From: Kribbella kalugense
Lineage (GTDB): Bacteria; Actinomycetota; Actinomycetes; Propionibacteriales; Kribbellaceae
Assembly: GCF_004365875.1 (NCBI RefSeq)
Contig: NZ_SODF01000002.1
Location: 2,544,971 to 2,608,970 of the forward strand
DNA: 64,000 nucleotides
Reading direction: 5' to 3'
The notes under the pieces were generated by a model. The model was not told where the DNA came from. It ran no database searches and saw only the letters and a program-made list of their open reading frames with translations. Below are positions 25,373 through 37,481 of the stretch, one piece after another; positions within the stretch are counted from its first letter, which is position 1; each line of letters starts with the position of its first letter. The translations under genes were made by a program, and so were the position numbers.

Positions 25373-26056
25373 ATGGCGTCGATCAACTACGAACGCAACC
25401 GCAAGTACTTCACACCGGTGTCCTACAAACCCGGTGTCATCAGTATCGTCATCGGCGTGATCGTGATGCTGTTCGGCGGCATCGCGATCGTGATCGGCCT
25501 GGCGCTCGCCGCGCTGGGCGGCGTGCTGATCTACCGCCAGGTGGCGGATCGCCCGACGGACCTGGAGATCGATCGCCAGGTGCGGGCGATCATCGAGGAG
25601 CTTGCCTCGGTCGCCCTGAAGCGGCTCGGTCTCGAGCCCAGCGAGGTGGACCTGATTCCGCCGGTTCTGGTCGGTGGGAACTCGTTCGACTCCGGCAGCC
25701 GGGTCAAGCGCGGCAAGGACGGAGTACTGCGCAGCAGCGACTGCGAAGGCGTCGTCATCTTCTTCGGCGACCAGGAACTGCACGCGTTCAAGGGCGGAGC
25801 GTCGCTGGTGCGGCAGGAGAGCCGGGAGCACACCGACGTGTACTTCTACCGCGATGTCGTCTCGGTGTCGACGACCACCGAGAAGGTCAGGGTGCCCGTC
25901 GAGGGATCGCCCGAGGTCCTCCTCGAGCAGTTCAGGCTGACGACGTCGGGCGGGACGAACATCACCTGCTCGATGAGCTCGACCGGGAGCACCAAGGAGA
26001 AGGACATCCACGGTGCGCGCGCGTTGATCCGCAAGAAGAAGCTGCAGCTCAGCTAG
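25373..26056 (+). CDS. Unrecognised membrane-anchored protein with cytosolic beta-rich domain
   Basis: 227 residues. Residues about 22-60 hold one long or two short hydrophobic helices (ISIVIGVIVMLFGGIAIVIG, then LALAALGGVLIYR). The rest is soluble: a helical stretch (about 65-95, DLEIDRQVRAIIEELA) and then a beta-rich part with CEGVVIFFGDQELHAF, DVYFYRDVVSVSTTT and FRLTTSGGTNITC, ending in the helix DIHGARALIRKKK. The pattern resembles a PH-like or lipid-sensing module, but I cannot name the family. The GGGAGGGGACGGC leader precedes the ATG. It follows the TPR-like gene and ends at a strong bidirectional terminator. Confidence 0.7.
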   Translation: MASINYERNRKYFTPVSYKPGVISIVIGVIVMLFGGIAIVIGLALAALGGVLIYRQVADRPTDLEIDRQVRAIIEELASVALKRLGLEPSEVDLIPPVLVGGNSFDSGSRVKRGKDGVLRSSDCEGVVIFFGDQELHAFKGGASLVRQESREHTDVYFYRDVVSVSTTTEKVRVPVEGSPEVLLEQFRLTTSGGTNITCSMSSTGSTKEKDIHGARALIRKKKLQLS

Positions 26057-26057
26057 C

Positions 26058-26102
26058 ACTCGGGCAGCGCGGCGGGGGCGGAGGCCGCCGCGCTGCCCCG
26101 AG

Positions 26103-26103
<1 letters not shown>
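26058..26103. terminator. Bidirectional terminator hairpin
   Basis: ACTCGGGCAGCGCGGCGG (26058-26075) pairs with CCGCCGCGCTGCCCCGAGT (26085-26103), interrupted by a single bulged base. It separates the unknown gene pair from the convergent GH1 gene and includes the first base of the GH1 stop. Confidence 0.85.
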
Positions 26104-27497
<1,394 letters not shown>

Positions 27498-27507
27498 GTT
27501 CGCCTTT

Positions 27508-28510
<1,003 letters not shown>

Positions 28511-28512
<2 letters not shown>

Positions 28513-28593
28513 TGGGCCTCCCGGCCTGGACTGAGGAGCGGAGGGAGCGAAGCGATCGGAGCGACGAGGGAAGGCCGGGAGTTCCAGCCCAAT
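28511..28593. repeat. Long imperfect inverted repeat between permease and ATPase genes
   Basis: ATTGGGC (28511-28517) and CCCGGCCT (28520-28527) pair with AGGCCGGG (28572-28579) and GCCCAAT (28587-28593). The loop is a purine-rich run of GAGCG/GAAGCGA units. It fills most of the 115-base gap and covers the start codon of the downstream ATPase gene. It could fold in the mRNA and lower ATPase translation relative to the permeases, or be an intergenic repeat element. Confidence 0.55.
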
Positions 28594-28627
28594 GAACCGC
28601 CGAGCGGCAGCGAGGCAATGTGCACAG

Positions 28628-29637
28628 TCATGCCGCGTTCTCCTTACGCCGTACGACGGGAGTCGCGGGAGCCTGCTTAGACGAGAGCACCGGGGTGAAC
28701 CCGACCCGCATCCGGACCGAGTGCCCGTCGTTGGTCTTCACCCGGGTGTGACCGCTGGACCGCAACCGCGGGCTGACGAACTCGTCGATGCCGAAGTTGA
28801 TCAGCGACAACGCCGTACCGAGGATCGCGATCGCCAGGCCGGCCGGGACGAACCACCACCAGGCGCCCTGGGCCAGCGCCTGCTGGCTCTGCGCCCAGAA
28901 CAGGATGGTTCCCCAGTTCCATTCGGAGATCGTCGAGATGCCGATGAAGGCCAGCGTGATCTCGGACATCACCGCGAAGATCACCGTGCCGACGAAACCG
29001 GACGCGATGATCGCGGTCAGGTTCGGCATGATCTCGAACGTGATGATCCGCCAGGTGCTCTCACCGGTCGCCCGCGCGGCTTCGACGTAATCCCGCCGTC
29101 GCAACGACAACGTCTGCGCTCGGAGCACTCGCGCACCCCAGGCCCACGAGGTGAAACCGATGACCAGGGCAACCATCAGGTCGCCGGCCGAAGGGATGGT
29201 CGAGGCAACGATGATGATCAGCGGCAGGGCCGGGATGACCAGGAAGACGTTCGACAACGCGGACAGGCTGTCGTCGGCGGCGCCGCCGAGGAAGCCGGCG
29301 CTGACCCCGATCAGGATCGACAGCGCGGTCGCGACCAGGCCGGCCAGCAGGCCGACGTACATGACGCCGCGAGTGCCGACGAGGACCTGGCTGAAGATGT
29401 CCTGCCCGAGGTGCGTCGTACCGAACCAGTGCTTGGCCGACGGCGCCTGGATCAGGTCGCTGCTGCGGGCGGACGGGTCGTACGGCGCGATCCACTTGCC
29501 GATGATCGCGATCAGGCAGAAGAACGCGAGCACGACCAGGCCGGTGGCGGCCTTCGGGTTCGCGACGAATCGCAGCCGGCGGCGCTTGGCCGGAGTCGGC
29601 GTCGCGGCGGGCGTGACTGCGGCGATGGTGGCGGTCA

Positions 29638-29638
<1 letters not shown>
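28628..29638 (-). CDS. Opp/Dpp-type ABC transporter permease (OppC/DppC type)
   Basis: 336 residues. An N-terminal cytosolic stretch (about 1-30) and the first helix (ATGLVVLAFFCLIAIIGKW) are followed by the DppC-typical extracellular loop (AKHWFGTTHLGQDIFSQVL) and five more helices. The permease loop EAARATGESTWRIITFEIMP is the ATPase contact. The ATG at 29638 overlaps the preceding permease stop (ATGA). Longer frames to 30316 run over that gene and were discarded. Confidence 0.92.
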
Positions 29639-30614
<976 letters not shown>

Positions 30615-30618
<4 letters not shown>

Positions 30619-31628
30619 TTCGCAGCCCCCTCCTCGTAGAGCCAGCAGGCGGCCCAGTGACCCTGGACCGGCAGCTCGAAGCGGGGCGGCAGGTCGGTCG
30701 AGCACTTCGGCATCGCGTGCACGCAGCGCGGATGGAACCGGCAGCCGGTGGGCGGTGCGATCAGGCTGGGCGGTTCGCCGCCGGCCTGGTCCTCCGGCCT
30801 ACTGAGCTCGCCGAGCCGGTCGGGATCAGGTGCGCTGTCGATCAGCAGCTGGGTGTACGGGTGGGCCGGATTCTGCGTGACGGTCTCCGAATCGCCGCCC
30901 TCGACCAGGCGGCCGGCGTACATCACCAGGGTCTCGTCGGCGAAGTACCGGGCCGACGCGATGTCGTGGGTGATGTAGAGGATCGCGAGGTTGAGCCGTT
31001 CCTTCAGATCACGCAGCAGGTTCAGTACGCCGAGGCGGATCGACACGTCGAGCATCGAGACGGGCTCGTCGGCGAGCAGGGCCTCGGGGTCGGCGCCGAG
31101 TGCGCGGGCGATCGAGACGCGCTGCCGCTGACCACCGGACAGTTCGTGCGGGAACTTGTCGAGGTACCGCTCCGGTGGGGTGAGCTGCACCTGGTCCAGC
31201 AGGTTGCGAAGGTTCTGCTCGAGATCACCCGCGCGGCCGTGGATCTTCAGCGCACGGGTCAGGTGGTACCGCACGGTGTGCGTGGGGTTCAGCGAGGCGA
31301 ACGGGTCCTGGAAGATCATCTGCACCCGGCGGGCGTACGCACGGAATTTGCGGCCGCCGCGGACGGTGATCGACTCTCCGTGCAGCCGGATCTCGCCGGC
31401 AGTGCGCCCGTACAGCTGGGCCATCAGCCTTGCGACCGTGGACTTGCCGGATCCGGATTCGCCGACCAGCGCGGTGACCCGGCCGCGGCGCAGGGTGAGC
31501 TTGATGTCGTCGACCGCATGCACGACCTTGTGCTCGCGGGACAGCAGATCGCGGACGCCCCGTCGTACCGGGAAGTGCTTCGTGAGGCCCTCGGCCTCCA
31601 GAACAACCTCGGTCTCGGTGACCGTCAT
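30615..31628 (-). CDS. Opp/Dpp-type ABC transporter ATP-binding protein (OppF type)
   Basis: 337 residues. Walker A is GESGSGKST, the signature LSGGQRQRV, Walker B ALLADEPVSMLDVS and the H-loop ITHDIAS. The C-terminal segment GCRFHPRCVHAMPKC is the OppF-type cysteine region. The start is the ATG at 31628 with GGAG upstream; the extended reading to 31691 has no support. It partners the OppD-type ATPase encoded at the operon's far end. A GC-rich hairpin precedes it. Confidence 0.92.
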
Positions 31629-31646
31629 AACACTCCAATCACGGCC

Positions 31647-31681
31647 CCGCGGCGCCGGGCAGGAGGGCCCCGGCGCCGCGG
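31647..31681. promoter_or_regulatory. Intra-operon hairpin after the binding-protein gene
   Basis: CCGCGGCGCCGGG (31647-31659) and CCCGGCGCCGCGG (31669-31681) form a perfect 13-bp stem with a 9-base loop in the 59-base gap between the binding-protein stop and the OppF-type start. Such hairpins commonly protect the binding-protein mRNA and attenuate downstream genes; that role is inference here. Confidence 0.7.
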
Positions 31682-31687
31682 TCCGAA

Positions 31688-33370
31688 TCACTGGCTGCCG
31701 GCGGGCTTCAGGTTGAGGATGATCTGCAGAGCGTTCTGCTGGGTCGGCTGCGCCGGCCCGTACTGGTTCTGCTCGTCGGGCCAGCCGACCCAGTTCTTCG
31801 TGCTGTAGAGACCGCCGACGTTCGACGCCGAGGTGGGGATCACCGGCATCTGCTCGACCATGATCTTCTGCAGCGTGTTCAGCGCGGCGGTACGGGTCGC
31901 GTCGTCGGCGGCGTTGGCGTACTGGTCCAGCGCCTTGGTCGCCTCCGGGCTGTTGAACCGGCCGTAGTTGCCGCTCACGCCGGCCTTGCCGACCGGCTTC
32001 AGGATCTTGCCGTCCATGATGTTCTGGTAGATGTCGAACGGCGTCGCGCCGCCGTTAGTCCAGTGCATCGCGGCGTCGAAGTTGCCGGTGTCGATGTTCT
32101 TGAACCACGCGTCCTGGTTGGCCTTGTCGATGGTGGCCTTGATCCCGATCGTGGACAGGTTGTCCTTGATGATCTCCAGGTCGGTCTGGTAGTCCGACCA
32201 GCCGGCCGGGTCGGTCAGCGTGATCGTCACCGGCTTCCCGGTCGGGTCCTTGAGTACGTCGCCCTCGAGCTTGAAGCCCGCGTCGCTGAGCTCCTTCTTC
32301 GCGCCGTCGAGGTCGACCGAGTGGTTCTTGTCCTTGTACTCCGGAGCGATGAAGGACTCACCGGCCGGCGTCGGGATGCCGGTGACGGACTCGATCTTCG
32401 GGTAGAAGTACCCGGCCTCACCCTGCTGGAAGATGTCGTCGCGGTTGACCACCATGTTCATCGCCCGGCGCAGCGCCGGGTTGTCGAACGGCTTCTTGGT
32501 GGTGTTGATCCACAGACCGTGGATGCCGAGGTTCGCCGGGAACCAGAGCTTGTGGTTCTTCGGGTCCTTGTCCTGGTAGACGGCCTTCACGTTCGGGACG
32601 AAGACGAAGCTCCACTCCGACGAGCCGTTGGCCAGCGCGGTGGTCTGCGCGTTGTTGTCGTTGTACGACGTGTACCGCAGCTCCTTGACCTTCGGGAGGT
32701 CCTGCCAGTACGAGTCCCGCAGCGTCAGCGTGGTGGTTTGCGGAGTGAACGACTTGACCGTGTACGGACCGGTGCCGATCGGGCTCTTCAGCGGGTCCTG
32801 GGTCGGGTCCTTGAGCGTCGACCACTGGTGCTTCGGGACCACGAAGACGGTCAGGATCTTGTTCTGGTTGACGAACTGCGAGCGCGGGAAGGTCAGATCG
32901 ACCTTGTTGCCGGTCGCGGTGATGGAGCCGTACGGGATCGCGTCCTGGTTCAGGCCGTCGTGGTCCTTGCGCAGCTGGAACGAGTACGCCACGTCCTCGG
33001 CGGTCATCGGCTGGCCGTCGGACCACTTCACCCCGTCGCGGATCGTGAACGACAGCTTGGTGTAGTTGGCGTCCCACTTCCACTCGGTCGCCAGCCAGGG
33101 CTTGCCCGGCTCGGTCGGCTTGATCCCGTTGATCATCACCAGTGGCTCGAAGATCATCCAGCGGTAGCCCAGCGAGGCGCCCGCGGAGGAGCCGAGGAAC
33201 GGGTTGTGGTTCTCGGTCTGCGGCCCGTTCGGCATGCCGATGTTCAGAACGGTCGCGCCGGTGCTCGAGCCGCTGTTCGTCTTGGTGCCGTCCCCGTTGC
33301 TACAAGCAGCCAGAGCGGCTGCCGCGAGCAAGCCCGTGAGGGCCAGCGCGACTGTACGTCGTGCTCGCAT
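31688..33370 (-). CDS. Opp-type ABC substrate-binding lipoprotein (family 5), probable beta-oligoglucoside binder
   Basis: 560 residues. The signal peptide with lipobox (TGLLAAAALAAC) gives lipid attachment at about Cys22. The body is an SBP family 5 protein (PYGSITATGNKVDLTFP, NMVVNRDDIFQQ, DAAMHWTNGG) normally annotated as peptide-binding. The gene heads an operon ending in a GH1 beta-glucosidase. It carries the same operator as the GH16/GH30 promoter region, so beta-glucan fragments are the more likely ligands, as known for several SBP-5 proteins of cellulolytic microbes. The ATG at 33370 has GGAGGA upstream. Confidence 0.9.
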   Translation of the reverse strand: MRARRTVALALTGLLAAAALAACSNGDGTKTNSGSSTGATVLNIGMPNGPQTENHNPFLGSSAGASLGYRWMIFEPLVMINGIKPTEPGKPWLATEWKWDANYTKLSFTIRDGVKWSDGQPMTAEDVAYSFQLRKDHDGLNQDAIPYGSITATGNKVDLTFPRSQFVNQNKILTVFVVPKHQWSTLKDPTQDPLKSPIGTGPYTVKSFTPQTTTLTLRDSYWQDLPKVKELRYTSYNDNNAQTTALANGSSEWSFVFVPNVKAVYQDKDPKNHKLWFPANLGIHGLWINTTKKPFDNPALRRAMNMVVNRDDIFQQGEAGYFYPKIESVTGIPTPAGESFIAPEYKDKNHSVDLDGAKKELSDAGFKLEGDVLKDPTGKPVTITLTDPAGWSDYQTDLEIIKDNLSTIGIKATIDKANQDAWFKNIDTGNFDAAMHWTNGGATPFDIYQNIMDGKILKPVGKAGVSGNYGRFNSPEATKALDQYANAADDATRTAALNTLQKIMVEQMPVIPTSASNVGGLYSTKNWVGWPDEQNQYGPAQPTQQNALQIILNLKPAGSQ

Positions 33371-33437
33371 CGGTTCCTCCTGTGTATCTGTTGGCGGATG
33401 CCCTCCCCTGAGCCGGGAGGGCGACTGCATCGTGGCG

Positions 33438-33451
33438 TGAGAACGCTCTCA
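33438..33451. promoter_or_regulatory. LacI-type operator upstream of the importer operon
   Basis: TGAGAACGCTCTCA is a near-perfect palindrome with a central CG, the LacI-family pattern, and lies 68 bases upstream of the binding-protein ATG. The 15-mer GTGAGAACGCTCTCA recurs exactly at 37289-37303. It resembles CebR-type sites known from Streptomyces cello-oligosaccharide genes. Confidence 0.78.
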
Positions 33452-33494
33452 TGGGAAGAGCGGACGCCTTAACGGATCGGTATCGAGGGGTACG

Positions 33495-33530
33495 CCGGCG
33501 GCGGAGCAGGGGCAGCTGCCCCGCCGCCGG
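33495..33530. terminator. Hairpin terminator after the LacI gene
   Basis: CCGGCGGCGG (33495-33504) and CCGCCGCCGG (33521-33530) pair perfectly around a GGGGCAGCTGCCCC core. It lies just beyond the LacI-type stop and before the promoter of the importer operon on the same strand, so it would separate the two transcripts. Confidence 0.7.
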
Positions 33531-33552
33531 AGCCTTCAATGGGTCCGTGACT

Positions 33553-34584
33553 TCACTTCTTCGGACGTAGCGGGTGGTGCACGTGTCTGGGGGCGGTTGA
33601 ACTGCGGACGATGAGGGTCGTGGGCAGGACCTGGGGGGTCTCTGCGAGTGGGGTCCCGCCGAAGTAGCCCATCAGCATCCGGGCCGCGGCCTGGCCCATC
33701 TGGCGCATCGGTTGATGCACCGTGGTCAGCGGCGGCTCGGTGTGTTCGGCGTACGGGATGTCGTCGAACCCGACCACCGACACGTCGTTCGGCACATTCC
33801 GCCCGGTCTCCCGGACGGCCTGGATGGCACCGCCGGCGGAGAGGTCGTTGTGGGCGAAGACCGCGTCGAACTCGAGTCGTTCGTCGAGTGCGTGCTGGAC
33901 GCCGCGGCGCCCGCTCTCATGGGTGAAATCGCCTTCGAACACGAGTCTCGGGTCGAGCTCGATACCGGCCTCCGCGTAGGTGTCGCGGAAGCCGTCCAGG
34001 CGTTCGTGGGTGCAGCCGAAGCGCGCGACGCCGGTGATCACCAGTGGCCGGCGACGACCGAGCTCCAGCAGGTGCCGGGCGGCGGACTCGCCGCCGGCGT
34101 AGTTGGTGGTGGCGACGGACGGGAACTGCGGGCGGTTGTCCCGGTCGTCGATCAGGACGACCGGCAGACCGCGGGCGTGGAGTTGCTCGATGTAGGTGAG
34201 GGTGCCTTCCGGCTCGATCACCAGCAGGCCGTCGAACGACTGCGCCGAGACCTGGGACGCGAACTGCTGCATGGATTCCGCACCCCGGTTGAAGGTGAAC
34301 AGCAGCAGGCCGTACCCCTCGGACTCGACCACGTCGACCGCGCCCTGCAGCACCTCGCCCATCCAGGGCCAGGTGAGCGACGGGACCAGCATTCCGACGA
34401 TCCGGGTCCGGCCGCGGGCCAGGCCGACCGCACGAGCGCTCGGCACGTACCCGAGCTCGTCGATCACCTGGCGGACGCGCTCGGCGGTACGCAGGTCCAG
34501 CTCGCCCTTGCCGTTGAGGACACGGGAGACGGTCGTCTTGCTGACGCCGGCACGGGCCGCGACATCGGCGATGGTGATGGACAT
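33553..34584 (-). CDS. LacI-family transcriptional regulator
   Basis: 343 residues. The HTH and hinge are at residues 1-60: ITIADVAARAGVSKTTVSRV, then GKGELDLRTAERVRQ. The periplasmic-binding-protein-like effector domain has VVLIDDRDNRPQFPS and FDAVFAHNDLSAGGA and ends with QPMRQMGQAA. It probably represses the downstream importer/GH1 operon and the GH16 and GH30 genes by binding TGAGAACGCTCTCA, and is released by an oligoglucoside; this rests on position and motif type. Its own upstream region holds a different LacI-style repeat (34633-34658). The GH and importer genes on both sides make it the local beta-glucan regulator. Confidence 0.9.
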   Translation of the reverse strand: MSITIADVAARAGVSKTTVSRVLNGKGELDLRTAERVRQVIDELGYVPSARAVGLARGRTRIVGMLVPSLTWPWMGEVLQGAVDVVESEGYGLLLFTFNRGAESMQQFASQVSAQSFDGLLVIEPEGTLTYIEQLHARGLPVVLIDDRDNRPQFPSVATTNYAGGESAARHLLELGRRRPLVITGVARFGCTHERLDGFRDTYAEAGIELDPRLVFEGDFTHESGRRGVQHALDERLEFDAVFAHNDLSAGGAIQAVRETGRNVPNDVSVVGFDDIPYAEHTEPPLTTVHQPMRQMGQAAARMLMGYFGGTPLAETPQVLPTTLIVRSSTAPRHVHHPLRPKK

Positions 34585-34632
34585 GCTGAATCTCCCCTCG
34601 GGCGGTCGGGGTTCTGCATCCTGGCTGGGCGC

Positions 34633-34658
34633 CGGAACCGGTTTCGGAAGCGGTTCCG
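34633..34658. promoter_or_regulatory. Double LacI-style site in the LacI/ROK divergent region
   Basis: CGGAACCG (34633-34640) and CGGTTCCG (34651-34658) are reverse complements. Inside lie two overlapping 12-mers of LacI pattern, GGAACCGGTTTC and GGAAGCGGTTCC, 12 bases apart centre to centre. The site is about 50 bases upstream of the LacI-type start and could serve autoregulation. Confidence 0.6.
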
Positions 34659-34831
34659 TAGATCAAAGCTGAGTGGCAACGTGTCGTCAATCACAGAGCG
34701 GTAACGAATCGGGTCTTAGTTCACGGCCTGGAGGAAGGGAGCTCTTCCGCCCGGCCGAGCGGCATGATGGACTCGGGACGAGCGGCCTGCCTGGAGGCCG
34801 GACCGGTTCAGGGCACGGTGAGGGCAGAAGT

Positions 34832-36010
34832 ATGGAAGTACGCCGGACGACCGTGCGCGACATGCGCCGGTCCAACCGCTCGGTGATCCTCGCCAGCATC
34901 TATCGCGAGGGTCCGCTGAGCCGCCAGGAGCTGACCGTCCGGACGTCGCTGAGTGCCGCCAGCGTGAGCAACCTGGTCGCCGAGCTGATCACCGAAGGCG
35001 TGGTCGAGGAGGCCGGCTCGGTCGAGTCCGAGGGCGGCCGGCCGCGCGTGCTGCTGCGGGTGGCACCAACGTTCCGGTACGTCGTCGGCGCCGAGGTCGG
35101 AGAGACCCGGGTCCGGGTCGAGCTGTTCGACCTGGCGATGAACGTACTGGCTCGCTCCGACCATCCGATCAGTTCACCGACGCCGGCCGAGGTCGTGAAG
35201 CACGTACTGGAAGGGCTTTCGAGCGTCGTCACGTCGTCCGGGGTCCAGCCGGAGCAGGTGCTCGGGCTCGGTGTCGCGGTCTCCGGTGTGGTCGAGGACA
35301 ACGCGATCGTCGACGCCCAGACGCTCGGCTGGGAAGCGGTGCCGCTCGCCAAACTGATTGCTGAGGGCACCGATATTCCGGTGCACGTGGACAACGGCGC
35401 GAACATGCTCGGCCAGGCCGAGATGTGGTTCGGCGCGGGCCGCGGTGCGACCGACGCGGTCGTCGCGCTCGTCGGGTCCGGTGTCGGCTCCGCCCTTGTG
35501 GCTGGTGGATCCAGCTACCGCGGCGCCCGCAGCAGCGCGGGCGAGTGGGGCCACATGACGATCGTGTACGGCGGCCGTCAATGCCGCTGCGGCGCCCTCG
35601 GCTGCCTCGAGGCGTACGTCGGTGCCGAGGGCATCCTCGATCGGTATCGACTCGCCGGTGGGACCCTGACCGGTGACGAGGAGACGGCATTCGTCGAGCT
35701 GCTCGACGACAAGTCGGAGCCGGCGGCAACGATCATTGCGGACACGATCGGCTACCTGGCCGCGGGTTTCGCGAACCTGGTGAACCTCGTCAACCCCGAG
35801 CGCATCGTGCTCGGCGGCTGGGCCGGATTACTCCTCGGCGAGAAGCACCTGGACGAACTGCGCGTCGAGGTGGGCAAGCATGCCCTTCGGCGGCCGTACG
35901 CCCAGGTGTCCATCGTGCTGTGCGAACTGGGCCGCGACGCCGTAGCACTCGGCGCCGCGACCCTTCCCGTGGTGCGGTTACTTCGCGATGGTGGAGCTCT
36001 ACCGCGTTAG
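34832..36010 (+). CDS. ROK-family transcriptional regulator
   Basis: 392 residues. A MarR-like winged helix occupies about residues 10-75 (SRQELTVRTSLSAASVSNLV). A ROK sugar-kinase-fold domain follows, with EWGHMTIVYGG and the zinc motif CRCGALGCLEAY, typical of NagC/XylR-type regulators and not of free sugar kinases. It likely senses a sugar. The ATG at 34832 fits the start of the DNA-binding domain; the frame is open back to 34673 without support. It is divergent from the LacI gene. Its TAG and the convergent GH16 TAA share the bases TTAG at 36007-36010. Confidence 0.9.
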   Translation: MEVRRTTVRDMRRSNRSVILASIYREGPLSRQELTVRTSLSAASVSNLVAELITEGVVEEAGSVESEGGRPRVLLRVAPTFRYVVGAEVGETRVRVELFDLAMNVLARSDHPISSPTPAEVVKHVLEGLSSVVTSSGVQPEQVLGLGVAVSGVVEDNAIVDAQTLGWEAVPLAKLIAEGTDIPVHVDNGANMLGQAEMWFGAGRGATDAVVALVGSGVGSALVAGGSSYRGARSSAGEWGHMTIVYGGRQCRCGALGCLEAYVGAEGILDRYRLAGGTLTGDEETAFVELLDDKSEPAATIIADTIGYLAAGFANLVNLVNPERIVLGGWAGLLLGEKHLDELRVEVGKHALRRPYAQVSIVLCELGRDAVALGAATLPVVRLLRDGGALPR

Positions 36011-37233
36011 ACGGTCCACTTCTGGTTGGCTCCGCCGGAGCAGGTCCAGATCTGGGTCGGTGTGGAGTCGGCGGAGTTGTTGCCGGTGACATCTAGGCAC
36101 TTGTTCGCCTGTGGATTCACGAGATCGTGGCCGCTCGTATAGGTCCATTGCTGGGCCGCGTTGCCGTTGCACGTCGCCAGTTGCACTCTGGTGCCGTCGG
36201 CAACTCCGGCGTTCGCGACGTCGAGGCATTTGCCCAGGGCACGGATCGTGCCGTCACCGGGGCGGGTCCACTGCTGGGCGTTCGACCCGTTGCAGCCGTA
36301 CAGCTGGACCGTCGTACCGTCCGCGGCGTTGGCGCCGGCCACGTCCAGGCATTTACCGGCCAGGCCGGTGATCTGCGAGCCGGTGCCGCCTGAGCTGCCG
36401 AGGGTGGAGACGCGGACGTAGTCGACCGTCATGGTCTGCGGCATCTGCGTCGAGCCGTCCGGGTTGCCCGGCCAGCCGCCGCCGACGGCCACGTTCATGA
36501 TCATGAAGAACGGGTGGTTGAAGACCCAGGTGTTGCCGTTCAGGTCAGCCGGCGTACGACGCTCGTACTGGACGCCGTCGACGGACCAGGTGATCGAGTC
36601 CGGGGCCCAGTCCACCGCGAAGGTGTGGAAGTCGTCGGCGAACGACCAGCCGTTCGGATGGTTGTACGCGGCACCGATGCCGTTCGCGCCGGAGTAGCCC
36701 GGGCCGTGGATCGTGCCGTGCACGGTGGCCGGCTCCTTGCCGATGTTCTCCATGATGTCGATCTCGCCGTCGTTCGGCCAGTTGCCGCCGCCGAGCATCC
36801 AGAAGGCCGGCCACAGGCCTTGGCCGCGGGGGATCTTGATCCGCGCCTCGAACCGGCCGTACGTCTGGGTGAAGGTCTGGGCGGTGAGCAGCCGGGCCGA
36901 CGTGTACTGACACGGGCCGTACCAGCATGAGAAGCCGCCGCTTTCCTGGCGGGCCGTGATGACCAGGTTGCCGTTGCCGTCGAGGGCCGAGTTGCGAGTG
37001 CTGTTGGTGTAGTACTCGAGCTCGCTGTTGCCCCAGCCGCCACCACCGGTGTCGTACCGCCACTTGGAGGCGTCGGGGGCCTGGCCGGACGGGCCGTCGA
37101 AGTTGTCCTCCCAGACCGTTGCCGTCGTTGCGGCAGCGGCCTGCTGATGTGCGGTGGCCGCGGGCTGGAGGAGGGCGGTGCCGGCCAAGGCGGCACCGAT
37201 CGCGAGAAGTGCGAGCATGCGTGGACGCTTCAT
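36007..37233 (-). CDS. Secreted GH16 beta-glucanase (laminarinase-like) with C-terminal CBM13
   Basis: 408 residues. A signal peptide (ML-ALLAIGAALAGTALLQP) is followed by the GH16 jelly roll. The catalytic signature is DGEIDIMENIG with Glu157, Asp159 and Glu162, the laminarinase-type ExDxxE form. WAPDSITWSVDG is also typical. Residues about 285-408 are a ricin-type beta-trefoil (CBM13) of three QxW repeats: NAQQW, AAQQW and NQKW. It should cut beta-1,3- or mixed-linkage glucan outside the cell. A LacI-type operator 57 bases upstream is identical to the one before the importer operon. The CBM13 is nearly the same as those in the two downstream enzymes. Confidence 0.92.
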   Translation of the reverse strand: MKRPRMLALLAIGAALAGTALLQPAATAHQQAAAATTATVWEDNFDGPSGQAPDASKWRYDTGGGGWGNSELEYYTNSTRNSALDGNGNLVITARQESGGFSCWYGPCQYTSARLLTAQTFTQTYGRFEARIKIPRGQGLWPAFWMLGGGNWPNDGEIDIMENIGKEPATVHGTIHGPGYSGANGIGAAYNHPNGWSFADDFHTFAVDWAPDSITWSVDGVQYERRTPADLNGNTWVFNHPFFMIMNVAVGGGWPGNPDGSTQMPQTMTVDYVRVSTLGSSGGTGSQITGLAGKCLDVAGANAADGTTVQLYGCNGSNAQQWTRPGDGTIRALGKCLDVANAGVADGTRVQLATCNGNAAQQWTYTSGHDLVNPQANKCLDVTGNNSADSTPTQIWTCSGGANQKWTV

Positions 37234-37289
37234 GAGACCTCATTTCGGGGGCGTCTTAATGAGGACAGGGATTCGCCCGCAGCGTGCCG

Positions 37290-37303
37290 TGAGAACGCTC
37301 TCA
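37290..37303. promoter_or_regulatory. LacI-type operator between divergent GH16 and GH30 genes
   Basis: TGAGAACGCTCTCA, identical to the site at 33438-33451 including the base before it. It lies 57 bases upstream of the GH16 ATG and 178 bases upstream of the GH30 ATG. Control of GH16 is likely; control of the GH30-GH18 pair is possible. Confidence 0.8.
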
Positions 37304-37481
37304 GGTCAACCCCCGGACTAAATAAAAGACCTGAAAAAAGTCTCGCGTACGGCGTTGACAGCCCCGTTCACTGATGGTTATCTCAGGGTGACCACCAGTT
37401 GCGGCGCGGGCAGACGCCGGCAACGTACCGCCCCAAACTCCCCGTATGCAAAGGGATGCCGCAACAAGGGAGAACCGCCCC

